A DNA stretch of 64,000 nt. Source: Gigaspora rosea (taxonomy: Eukaryota > Glomeromycota > Glomeromycetes > Diversisporales > Gigasporaceae). The position numbers and the translations under genes were made by a program. Under the pieces are notes generated by a model, which ran no database searches, had not been told where the DNA came from, and was given only the letters and a program-made list of their open reading frames with translations. How positions within the stretch are numbered: position 1 is the first letter of the stretch; every line of letters begins with the position of its first letter. The stretch lies in the NCBI GenBank assembly GCA_003550325.1, contig QKWP01000774.1, positions 158,678 to 222,677 of the forward strand, given 5' to 3'. Positions 36,466-46,568 of this stretch are shown here, piece after piece.

Positions 36466-36628
36466 ACGATCCAATACCCCTCGTATAATTACCACAATCA
36501 TACTGATCATCATAATAGGATTATCAATCGCGACATTGATAATACTCTTTACAACAATACTCATAATTAATAATCACCAACTATACTCAAACATTAGTAA
36601 TCCACAATTAGTAATTATTGATGACTGA
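36466..36628 (+). pseudogene. ORF C: small membrane protein, start lost
   Basis: Counterpart of unit 2 55,103-55,264. A membrane segment (TIILIIIIGLSIATLIIL) is followed by a polar end (SNPQLVIIDD). In unit 1 the ATG is ACG and a one-base change in the C-run near 36,478 shifts the frame. The stop TGA (36,626-36,628) overlaps the start of ORF D. Confidence 0.6.
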
Positions 36629-36833
36629 AACCAATTCAACTGACTGTAACACATTTTACAACAATCCACTCGTGACAACACTCGTGTACATATTATTAAT
36701 CGAGACGCTTCTCGCATTATTAATCATAACAATCTTACACTGCTGCTGTAAACAACAAAGGTGTAAAAAGAAAGCTAACAAGGCCATACCTGGATTTGAT
36801 CAGTACATACATCCTTCAACTTGCTGCTGCTAG
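36621..36833 (+). CDS. ORF D: membrane protein with Cys-rich tail
   Basis: About 70 residues from ATG 36,621, which overlaps the stop of ORF C by 8 nt (ATGACTGA). It has a short acidic polar N-terminus, one membrane segment (VYILLIETLLALLIITIL), a Cys cluster followed by a basic stretch (CCCKQQRCKKKANK), and the C-terminus STCCC. The terminal Cys triplet is conserved in unit 2 and could be lipid-modified (inference). Intact in both units, which argues for real selection on the frame. Confidence 0.7.
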   Translation: MTETNSTDCNTFYNNPLVTTLVYILLIETLLALLIITILHCCCKQQRCKKKANKAIPGFDQYIHPSTCCC

Positions 36834-36842
36834 AAACTCTAT

Positions 36843-37151
36843 ATGTTTCAAAGAAAGAAACAAAAGAAACAATACAATTACCAACAAGGAATACCTCGAG
36901 TAATACAACAAGCACCTAACCCAAGACAACAACCTACACCAAGACATCAAATACCAACTACACCACGTGCACCAATTAATATACAAAGGACTCCGGATCA
37001 AAGACAAATCAATCTAATACTTCAACAAAGGTTGAACAACCAATACAGAATTGCTAACCCAGCACCTGCACCACTATCAACAACTGCACCCAGACCACCA
37101 CCGGCCATACCATTTAAACCACCTCACTTAAAACACAAAAGAAAACGTTGA
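36843..37151 (+). CDS. ORF E: basic Pro/Gln-rich protein
   Basis: 102 residues from ATG 36,843, 9 nt after ORF D. The N-terminus is very basic (FQRKKQKKQYNYQQG), followed by repeated Pro-Arg-Gln motifs (NPRQQPTPRHQIP) and a Lys/Arg end. No membrane segment; probably disordered and nucleic-acid binding (inference). Its stop TGA is directly followed by the ATG of ORF F (TGAATG). Unit 2 has lost the ATG (AAG) and is frameshifted. Confidence 0.65.
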   Translation: MFQRKKQKKQYNYQQGIPRVIQQAPNPRQQPTPRHQIPTTPRAPINIQRTPDQRQINLILQQRLNNQYRIANPAPAPLSTTAPRPPPAIPFKPPHLKHKRKR

Positions 37152-37355
37152 ATGTCTAACAATGACAATAAAGAATTACAAACCGAACTCGAAATAACTG
37201 GGAGAATTATCACATTTGGAATAATTATAATCAGGGTCATAACCTTAATTATTATCTGCACATATCTAGAAAAAAGAAAGAAAATACAAAAAGTCATAAG
37301 AAATGAAGTATTTGAACAAAACTTCAACCAAATTGGACAAACAGGACTCATTTAA
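37152..37355 (+). CDS. ORF F: small membrane protein
   Basis: 67 residues. Polar acidic start, one membrane segment (RIITFGIIIIRVITLIIIC), basic segment (LEKRKKIQK), amphipathic end. It starts on the base after the ORF E stop and ends in TAATG, where its TAA shares one base with the ATG of ORF G. Unit 2 carries a nonsense codon early and has lost both the stop and the next start. Confidence 0.65.
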   Translation: MSNNDNKELQTELEITGRIITFGIIIIRVITLIIICTYLEKRKKIQKVIRNEVFEQNFNQIGQTGLI

Positions 37356-37678
37356 TGTCACAAGTCATACCTATATCAGTACCTGACCACTTCGTAACCA
37401 TTATAATATCAGCATAAGCAACAGCATCAACAATAACCACTACAATCACAGCATCAAGTACCAATTCTATTGAAACTACAAGTATACCACAATACTTTCA
37501 AGATATCAACATACAAGAAACATTAGGAGGACTATTATTCTTCCTAATTACAATATCAATCACTGCTTTCATAATCTATAACAGAAATAAAGCTTACAGG
37601 AATAAGCTAGTCAAACACGATTTAGATAAAGAAAACGAAGATATCGCTAGAGCAGTCAGAAGCATTAGTCAACCATAA
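37355..37678 (+). pseudogene. ORF G: Thr/Ser-rich single-pass membrane protein
   Basis: 107 codons from ATG 37,355. There is a Thr/Ser-rich first half (TITTTITASSTNSIETT), one membrane segment (LGGLLFFLITISITAFII) and a charged tail. The layout resembles ORF A without a clear signal peptide. Unit 1 has TAA at codon 21, where unit 2 has TCA; unit 2 in turn has lost the ATG. Each unit thus shows the part damaged in the other. Confidence 0.6.
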
Positions 37679-37680
37679 CC

Positions 37681-37950
37681 GTGGATCAACAACAAGAACA
37701 AATTCTAGTAACTACAACAAGTGAACAAATACCAATAATCGCAAACATAACTCTGTGGATGAACCAACTCATATTACAACTAACAGCATTTGACAGAATC
37801 ATAATTGGAGCAACACATACTATTGAAGTTGGAATTATAGTATTTGGAATCTGCTATATTACCCAAATATTAGCTGAAACCTATATAAAAGCAAAAGAAC
37901 TTACTTCAAGAAAGAGATTAAATGACCAACCAAGAAACATCCTACCCTAA
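37681..37950 (+). CDS. ORF H: membrane protein, apparent GTG start
   Basis: 89 residues, two nt after the ORF G stop. Gln-rich start, an amphipathic region, then a membrane segment (VGIIVFGICYITQILA) and a basic end. The frame opens with GTG in both units, and no in-frame ATG precedes the first well-conserved residues, so initiation is either non-AUG or further in. It overlaps ORF I by 29 nt. Confidence 0.6.
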   Translation: MDQQQEQILVTTTSEQIPIIANITLWMNQLILQLTAFDRIIIGATHTIEVGIIVFGICYITQILAETYIKAKELTSRKRLNDQPRNILP

Positions 37951-38335
37951 GGAATATATCATTGACGAAGGACATCAAGGACTCAAAATAAAATTATTGG
38001 ACAAATACTACGAATTACCATTAGAAACATTAATCAAAAAGGACACAAATCAAGAAATAAAAGAAGAAACAAATCTTCAAAAAATAGAAGACCTAATCGA
38101 AAAGAAAACCAAGGCACAAGAGCCTAAATCAATACTTATCCAGAATAAAGCAGAAATATATATTCTCAAAGAGTAGAAAGAAGCATTTCTAAACAAGAAA
38201 CTCGAACCAAGAAGATATCCAAAATTATTGGAACTAGCAGTACGACACAAAGAGCCACAAGAATTCATAGATCAAGTATCAAAAGAAGCAAACCTAAAAC
38301 CAGAAATATTTAATAAAAGTACAACAAGTACATGA
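37922..38335 (+). pseudogene. ORF I: charged soluble protein
   Basis: 137 codons from ATG 37,922. Highly charged, predicted helical (EIKEETNLQKIEDLIEKK), with no membrane segment. Codon 85 is a stop in both units but a different one (TAG here, TGA in unit 2), as expected if an ancestral TGG was hit independently. After it the frame continues with good conservation (LLELAVRHKEPQEFIDQ) to TGA at 38,333-38,335, which overlaps the ATG of ORF J (ATGA). Confidence 0.6.
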
Positions 38336-38730
38336 ACATAGAAGATTTAGGAAACGAACTTCATATTATAATCTTTAAAAACTTCTTTTCACAACTATCC
38401 TGAACCTCCAACACGAGCCTTAAAAAATACTTTACGACAAAGAATCAAAGAAATAGAAGATAAACTCGATCATTTAGGAGAAACAAGAACTCAAAAAGTC
38501 CAAAAAGAAACAAAAATTTCAGGATATACCGTACTTCGACTAGAAGAAGAAGAATACTGAGTAACTATTACAAGAAAGAGATAACAACAGCACTAGTATA
38601 TAGTAAAGTAGCAAATCCACTGCATATAGATAAATTTCTAAGAGCAATAAGGAAATCAAGATACTACATTAAATGTTGGATATCTCTAACAAACTGTGAA
38701 TACCAAGAACAACTTATAAGAAATCTATAA
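38332..38730 (+). pseudogene. ORF J: basic soluble protein
   Basis: About 132 codons from ATG 38,332. Reading both units together shows a helical middle (LRQRIKEIEDKLDHLGE) and a basic C-terminal half (LTNCEYQEQLIRNL). Unit 1 has compensating indels and a TGA where unit 2 has CGA. The stop TAA (38,728-38,730) shares its last base with the ATG of Gag (TAATG). Function unknown. Confidence 0.55.
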
Positions 38731-40187
38731 TGGCAACACCATTCAAATTACAAAAACTAACGGGATTGGAAAACCTAATACCAGAATATGATGGAACAAT
38801 TGTAAAATATATAGAATGGAGAGATACTGTAGAAAGAGCCTTTACCATAAAAGGACTAACTACATTAATGATATTCGGAAGATACTCAAAAAACCCTGAT
38901 GATAGATATGTATGTGTAGAAAAAAGACACGACGGAACTGGAGATGCTGCTAACTATTCTCAAGCAGAAGTTGTAGTAAACCTTAATCAACAAGTATTCG
39001 CAATAATAGCAACTTAACTCAAAGGAACAGCATTGTCAAAATATAAAACAAGTGCAAAAAGAGCGAACTGTTGGTGGAGAGGAGATATTAATGATGATGC
39101 ACCAACTATAAATGCCCTTAAAGACCGAACCAACTACACTGTATCACTAAATCAAACATATACCCCTACTGGATGGCATGATACAGCAAAAGCATCAGCA
39201 TTCAAAAATGGATTATCAATAGCTGTAAATGCTGCACCAACTGCAACAATAGTACAAATAAGCTTTAGAGAAATATTAGATGAACAATTCATCACAGAAG
39301 CTGTACAGGAACAGCAATTCCAAGATTCAAATTTATACCAAACTGGAATGATGAAAATTCATATGATAAATATATGAATAAATTTGAAGAACTAAAAACG
39401 CTAGAAATTACCAATATGCTACAAACTTCAAATCAGGACCATATACCGATTACAAAATGAGATTACCACCCGAAATTAAAGAAAGACTCACTTTCCAAGA
39501 AGGATTAGGAAACGTACAAACTGAAACACAATTTTGGCAACAAGCATCAGCTATATTCCATAGCCTTCAACAAAATAAAGTCGACATAGGAAAAGCTCAA
39601 ACGGACCTAAAAATCAACAGATTCATAAAAAATAAAAACCAATAACCAAAAGCATCAAAATCAACAATGTTAACACAAGTAATGATAAATGCTTTAACTG
39701 TAATAAACCTGGTCATTATGCCAGAAATTGCCCACTTAAAAGAAAGAAGGAATCTTTCAACAGGATTAAAACCGAAAGAAACTCAAAAGGACAATTTGTC
39801 CAAAAAGTAAAATACTGTAACATTTGTGGAAATGAAAGACCCTACCATTCTAAGAACTGCCAAAGAAATAGCAAATATAACTACAATGGAAAATTTGAAA
39901 AAGGACTGACTCCAATGGCATTTAGAATAAAAACCAATAACTACGGAAATAACAAGGGAAGAAACTATAATAAACCCTCAAACAAAAACTTCAAAGAAAA
40001 TAATAAATCCTTCAACAAAAGAAGACTCCATAACGTAAATGAAGAAAAATCCAAACCTTTAAATAAAAACTCCAAGGGGAATAGACGAAATAACGTCAAC
40101 TATTTGGATTCCATTGAAGAAAATGAAGAAGATTATGAAGATGAATATGAATACTACTCTGAAGAAGAACCTGAAAAAAATCCGTAA
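38730..40187 (+). pseudogene. gag: Gag-like protein with CCHC zinc knuckle
   Basis: About 487 codons by comparison with unit 2. A large N-terminal helical and mixed region (IPEYDGTIVKYIEWRDTVE, KTSAKRANCWWRGDINDD) is followed by a capsid-like stretch, a classic CX2CX4HX4C knuckle at 39,690-39,731 (CFNCNKPGHYARNC), a second Cys/His cluster (YCNICGNERPYHSKNC), a basic Asn/Lys-rich region and an acidic end. Unit 1 has a TAA at 39,015 (AAA in unit 2) and frame changes near 39,320-39,430 and 39,640. It would be the structural nucleocapsid protein of the element. An A-run near the 3' end (CTGAAAAAAATCC) could allow a -1 shift into Pol. Confidence 0.8.
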
Positions 40188-40539
40188 TGTTATAACCACT
40201 AAAGATATCAGAAATAAAAAGAATTATTTCTAAAAGGGAGCTTGCCTTCTACTCGAGAACCACTCCCATATCAATTTACAAAAGGCTGTAGAAGAGAGAA
40301 TTATAGTTATATAAATAATATTAAAGAACAAATATCTATTAATAATATTCAATATATTAACCAAACATTAATAAAGGAGCAAAAGATATTTATAACAAAT
40401 TCTCTGCCAACAAGTTATCAAATGCAATGATTGAAAAAGCAAAAACAAAAGAAGAGTATGAACACCTTCTTAAAGAATATGAGTTTCCAAAAGAAACAAT
40501 CTGGTTAAACAATAACCAAAAGGGCAAAAAACAGTATTT

Positions 40540-40870
40540 ATTCTTGGCATTAATGAACAAACAACCAATACTAACACTATTGGATGAAGGAGCAAGTAAA
40601 AATGTAATAGGAAAAGTTATTGCCAAACAATGAAATCTCTTAGACAAAATAGAAAATCCTAAAATATCAAAAGCAATCGGTCCTAGAAGCACAAACATTC
40701 CAATATTAGGAAAAGTAACAGTAACATTCCAAGTTGAATACTACAAAATACCGTTAAAAGTAACAATTATCAAAGGAAACCAAGCATACTTATTATTATT
40801 AGAAGTAGCTCAGTCAAATTTAGGAATAACTAAAGATAGAAAGTATCAAATTGCACGAATAAATGGTATA
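40540..40870 (+). other. Aspartic protease domain of Pol (DEGAS active site)
   Basis: Retropepsin-like domain: active-site segment LTLLDEGASKNVIG, then PILGK and the late hydrophobic loop (NQAYLLLLEVA). Retroelement proteases normally have D-T/S-G-A; here the second residue is Glu in both units. TGA at 40,631-40,633 corresponds to TGG in unit 2. It would cleave the Gag and Pol precursors. Confidence 0.7.
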
Positions 40871-40888
40871 CCAATATCATGGCAAGAC

Positions 40889-41620
40889 GTGTCTCCAAAC
40901 CAATCACAAGGTTTTACAAGATTGTTTAACAATCTTGTGGCAGACAAGCCTTCTCGGACCTTGAAGAATAACACAGAGTCTCAGGTACCCCGTGATAACA
41001 CCAATCAACTAAAAGCATTTGGTCAATCCGGCACAAAAATCACATCAAGTCACCCGCTCGAAAGGCTTGAGGTACTACCCTTAACGAGAAAAAACAGATC
41101 TGCCACAGGCGCCCAACGTGATCACAAAAATCATGAACCTAACAACAACCAATCACCCATCATTGGCCATGACCAAGATACAACAACACGTGATTTGAAA
41201 GGTGTTGGTCACCTTTCACAAGTTCAAGGCGCCCAATGTGTGTCTAAAAACAACACGACCACAACCACAGGAGAATCATGTGACAACTCTAAACAAAATG
41301 AAAACCAAAAAGAGTTGGTCACCATTCGTCAAACTCATGGTGCCCAACGTGCATCAACTAACTACTATGATAGACAACGCACATTACAAAACTCTAATCA
41401 TGATAAGTCAATTATAATGACTATCAATGAATTAGAAAAGGAAATTGAACAATATGTCAAACGCACAGACCAACAGAGTGCGGAAAAACATGATCAACAG
41501 ACTACAGTACAAATCAATACAATAAAGCCTACAAAGAAATATCCTGTTCATAAAGAACAAAAGAATATACGAGAAAAAACTACTAATGATTTAAAAGCAA
41601 ACTAGGTAAACCAAAAATAT
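40889..41620 (+). other. Repetitive linker with GAQ-R motifs and tRNA-Lys-like primer words
   Basis: Hydrophilic linker rich in Thr, Asn and Gln in which the peptide GAQR or GAQC recurs (near 41,108, 41,228 and 41,338), encoded by GGCGCCCAACGTG or a one-base variant. It ends at TAG 41,603-41,605, which is TGG in unit 2. Probably disordered. The nucleotide word is discussed as a possible primer-binding motif. Confidence 0.5.
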
Positions 41621-41717
41621 AACAGAAAGTTGCACGAATACTTTACAAACAAACTACTACCTGAAGATTTTAACGAATGTGTTAAAAAATTAAAGAAACA
41701 AATACAGGAAAATGAAT

Positions 41718-42570
41718 TTCGAAAGAAGTACATTGGAATAACTGTAGACGGAAAATGGACTACAATCATAAAAGCTGCACTACTTAAACAATCAAATATC
41801 CTACAAATCTTCCTATCGTACAAAGGCATACATGATGAAAAAAGCGAATACTACCATCAAGCCTATCTCGCATTAAAAGATGCAATGCATAACTATAAGT
41901 CAGATATAAATATAATAGAAGGAAATAGAAATATGAGAATTAAAATGATATTATATACATCTATGGGATTGTATATCAATGATAAACTCTGGTTCAATAG
42001 AAGGATTAATTGAAAATTAATCGAATCATTGAAGAATGCCAAAGAGCATCAAAAATGAATATTAAATGGGCTGTATTATATTTAGGAACCCGGGAAAAGA
42101 AAGAGCGATCAGACCTGATTGCAAATATTAACTATATACTAAAAGAGATCAGGGATCTCAAGATTGGGATACTCCTAGAAAACAGTGCATCCAACAACTG
42201 TTTTGGTGCAACAGTTGCAGACCTCTCGGATATATTGAATAGTATTGACCAAAAGCTTCGGTACAGAAATAATGATAAATATAACAAAAGAATAGCAATA
42301 TGCTTTGATACGCAGCATGCATATGCAGCAGGAATAGCAAAATATTTATATGAATTTTAAAATATTTTATATATGTATGGACCGGATATACAGGTCATAC
42401 ATGCAAATGGAAGCCCCAAAGAAGCTATATATGGTAACGGAATAGATAGACATGCACACATATTGGATACAACCAGCACTTTAACACAATATATATTTGA
42501 ATATATTGCAAGGCATAAAGAGGTCCCTTGCTTAATACTAGAAACACCAAATACGGAGCCAGAAGACCAG
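41718..42570 (+). other. Endonuclease IV-like (AP endonuclease) domain of Pol
   Basis: The reading matches the Nfo/endonuclease IV TIM barrel in order: a start region (YIGITVDGKWTTIIKAA, ILQIFLSYKG), a Glu ligand in ILLENSAS, Asp and His in CFDTQHAYAAG, His in VIHANGS, Asp and His in GIDRHAHI, and Glu in CLILETPN. By family knowledge these bind the three zinc ions. The two early His ligands appear replaced (MILYTSMGLYIN and AVLYLGTR, where the family has His), possibly by decay. One frameshift lies near 42,010 and one TAA near 42,358. The whole domain is missing from unit 2. It would cut DNA at abasic sites. Confidence 0.75.
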
Positions 42571-44500
42571 ATAGCACAGATACAAGAAGTACAAACACTA
42601 AGAAAATATGCAAAAGATGAAATCGAAGACATCGATAATAAACGAAAGAAGTGGGTAAAAGATAGAGAGGAAGAATCTCTCAAAGAAATCACAAACAGTG
42701 AAAATATCCTTATACCATATGGAATGCAATTTGAGGATCCTGAAATAAATGACTTAGCCACTCAATTACAAGGCATGACTCTAAACGTACATAGAGAACA
42801 ACCACAAAATAAAGAGCAACAAAAATTAAAAGACATACTTATTGACGATGTCAATGATACATTGGAACAATTTGAAAAAGTGGTATTTCCAAATTATGCT
42901 AAACTAAAAGAGCAAAAGAAAATCAAACAAGAAGCTAAAAAAACTAAGGAAAAAGCCAAAGAAAGCAAAAAGACTCCTGATAATTCAACAGGAAAAGCAG
43001 AAGGATCAAACAAAACAAAATCTCCAAGCCCAAAAATGGGAACAATAATCAAGCAAAGATTATCTGATTGGGAACAAGAAATTAAAAAAGCTAAAGATTT
43101 TGAAGATCCAAGAATCCCTAAACAATTTGAATACCTTAAAGACAGATTAAATCAAATTGAAAATAGGTATATCTATACTGCTTCAATGACTGAAGAACAA
43201 TTAGAAGACCATCTCAAGGAAATAAAACAACAATAAAAGTACAAGTACCACGAAATACTGAAACGAAAAGAGAAACAACATATAGATATCTTAAAGGATT
43301 GTCAGATACAAATGATCTAACAATCTATAAACAAAGAAAAAGGATCAAAGAACTAGAAGAAGAGTATGAGAAGGATATAAGTCCTGCATTAACTATGACA
43401 AAAGTACTATTTGCAAAATTAACTGCGTGGGATCAAAGAAATGTACTAGATGAATTAGTACAAGGAGCCGCTCATTCTAAAAATGAAGCAATTAGACAAC
43501 AAAACCATAATAAACATATGGAATTAATAAGAGAACAAGCAGAACTAATGGGAGAAATGATAACAGAACAATTAGAAACTGCTAAAGAACAACAAATAAG
43601 AAAACAGATTAGTGAACAAAGAACTAAACTAAAGAAACCAGAAAAAATTAAATTTACCAGAAAAATGTATAGAGAAACCTATACAACAGATCATTCTTTC
43701 CGAGATAAAGATGAAAAGGATGATGATGAAGAATCTGTAAAATCAAACGAAACTACTGATTCTCAAAGTCCGAATTGGAAAAATGAACTTATTAAGAGTT
43801 AACCCCACCAATAAGTTTTAGATTTCCAACAGGATGGACAGGTGGATTAAAACAAAAAGAACAGCCACCACATAGTCCAAGTAAACAATCAAGCTTAAGA
43901 AACTCTGTAGACATAGCTCAAGATGAGTTAGAAGAGATACTTAAACCATCACCAAGAACGCAATTGGAACCTGACAAACATTATCAATACCACCACAAAG
44001 ACCTAAAATCCAAAGAAAAATCTTACCACAAAGATCTTAATCACCACTATCCAGTGATCTATTACGAAAATGAACATACTCACCTATACCTAATGAACAA
44101 TTAGAACAAAAGAAGTTCAGAGAGCATACACCAACTCCACCACCATCTGAACAAGGACCATCCAAAATACGTGAAATACCATTATCACATGATGAGATCA
44201 CACAACAACATGAATCATCTGAATTTTAGGAAAATGCAAAAATACCCAAAATGCCACGATATAATCCTAAAGTTACAACAAAAAGTAACTTTGATGGCAA
44301 AGAATATATGCCTATACAAAATACATTTAGAGGACAAACATATACAAAATATGTAAAACTCCTCTAGAAAAAGAACTTCCATCATTCTTTGATAAAAATA
44401 ATGATGAGACAGTAAAGACAAAAGAGAATAAAGGATTTGGATTATCTTCTTCTGAAGAAGATGAAAAACGACACGAGAAAGAAGAATCTGATAATGAATT
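42571..44500 (+). other. Charged coiled-coil and Pro-rich linkers of Pol
   Basis: Frames at 42,571-43,236 and 43,300-43,802 encode long Lys/Glu-rich helices (EQEIKKAKDFEDPRIPKQF, EQAELMGEMITEQLETAK). Next comes a Pro/Ser-rich stretch, better kept in unit 2 (SYSPLSSDLLRKRTYSP), and an acidic segment. Unit 1 has TAG where unit 2 has TGG near 44,228 and TGA where unit 2 has AAA-AGA near 44,070. No enzyme domain recognised. Confidence 0.55.
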
Positions 44501-45041
44501 AGAAGAAACAGACCTATATATAAGGCTAAACCATATACACCCTTATATATGAAGAAAAATAGTACCCACCATCATTAAAGACAAAAAGAGGGATGATGCT
44601 ATATACAGTGCCCAACATGTTGTAATACCTAAACAACATGCAATGTCTATAATGATAAGAAAGCAAATAAAAGATGGATATATTGGCACACCAAAATATC
44701 TTGCAAAACAAGAAATAGCAATAGAACCTGGTATAATCAATGACAATTATGTGATTATAGTCAATTATTTGGACAAGAATGTCCAAATAAGTAAAGATCA
44801 GCATATTGGAAATGTAGAAATAATAGAAAAAATACACAAAATTTTTTCTATTAAAGAAATAGAAATTAACTGGAAAGATCCTAAAATAGCTGTACAAAAG
44901 CGTATTGAAGAAATAAAAGAACAATGTTGACCAATTGTATGGAAACAAATTGGTGATATTATAACAAAATATATTGATGTATTTAGAAAAAAAGAAGAAC
45001 TTGGAACAAGTGTTAATGACAAAGTCATTCCTAAAATTAAA

Positions 45042-46440
45042 TTGGAATTGAACAAAGAAAAAAAAGATATACCTGAAAGGGATAAAAGACAACAAGTCAG
45101 AAAGTATTCTGAGGATGAATTAAAAATAATAAAGAAATTATTAGATGAATTAAAAGAAAATAATATCGTTAAACAGGGATTTAGCGATTGGGGAAATAAT
45201 GTATTGGTAATAACAAAGAAAGATAGAACTAAGAAAATAGCAATAGATTATAGAAATCTAAACAAACATTTGAAACAATTCAAAGAACCATTACCTGATA
45301 TAATTAGATTTTACAAAAAATAGCTGCTCATAAACTATATACAACAATGGATTTAAAATCCGCATACTGGCAACTGAAAATGCATGATGGTTCACAGAAA
45401 TATACTGCTAGTATATTTGGAAAATATGGAACATATATATGGAATAACCTACCATTTGGAATAAGCACGGCACCTGCCTATCTCATTAATGCTGTTAATA
45501 AGTTATTATCAGACTTTGATTGGATTCTACTTTATATAGATGATTTAACCATAGTAGCTGATAATATGGAACAAATGAGAGATAGACTAACGAGGACGTT
45601 AGAACGCTTAAAAAAGGCGGCCCTGAGACTTAAATATTCTAAATGTAAATTTTGTGTCAATAAGACAACTATATTGAATCATGAAGTAGAATATGGAAAA
45701 ATATGGAAAAACACTATGAAAGCTAAAGAAGTAGATAAATTTGTAACTCCAAAAACTAAAAAGGAACTACAAGGGTTCCTAGAATTAATGAATTACTTTA
45801 GACCATATATTTACGACTTTGCAAAAATAGCAGACCCGTTATATAAATTAACTGGCAATACTGCATTTGAATGGACAACTTACTGTCAAGAGGCAATAGA
45901 GAAATTAAAGGAAGAAATGAAGCGGAAATTATGCTTATCATTTCCAGATCCAAATCAACCATTCTTTATGGAATGTGATGCCTCACAAGAAGCCGTAGGA
46001 GCTATACTTTATTAAGAAGATTTCGAAAGACAACATTATAACAGGAAGCAATTCCCAAAGAAGAATTGTTTAAAGAAGACTTGAGAAATTACGATAAACC
46101 TATAAAATCTGGACGAAGAATTATAGAAATAGGCTCAATGGGACTAAACGAGTCACAAAGAAATTGGCCTGCAACACAAAAAGAAATATATGCAATAGAC
46201 ACTTTTCTCGAAAAATGGAGACATTATATTGGATTTCAAACAATACACATATATACTGATTCAACAGGAATCTCAAACAAAAAGTCACAAAACTTTGTAA
46301 CAATCATACAATGCAAAATGAATAGAAATTTTATTAGATTTTAATATTCAATTACATAGGATAGCTGAACAAGAAAACTATGCTGCAGACTATCTTACAA
46401 AAGGTACAACTCAAGAATTAGAAGAATTAAAAGAACAAAA
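45042..46440 (+). other. Reverse transcriptase and RNase H domains
   Basis: Ty3-type RT: primer-grip side VLVITKKDRTKKIAIDYRNL, then MDLKSAYWQLKM, LPFGISTAPAYL, the catalytic YIDD at 45,533-45,544 (YMDD in unit 2), and the connection (LQGFLELMNYFRPYIYDFA). RNase H residues follow in MECDASQEAVGA (Asp), TQKEIYAID (Glu), IYTDST (Asp) and AEQENYAADYLTK (Asp). Frameshifts lie near 45,315, 46,050 and 46,350, and a TAA at 46,013-46,015. It would copy the element RNA into DNA. Confidence 0.88.
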
Positions 46441-46568
46441 AGAACTTTAAAACAACAAGAAATTCTTGAAAAGAAAAGAAAAAAAGCTTCTGAGAAAATT
46501 ATTCCTAAGGATAAAGTCAAAGTTAAAGTCACTAAAATATCCAACATACGGAAAACTATGAAGACAAA

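Noticed and set aside
44526..45095. 189-codon minus-strand open frame rich in Phe and Tyr
   Set aside because: It is antisense to the RT region, which has clear family motifs. A similar shadow occurs in unit 2, as expected from sequence identity alone.
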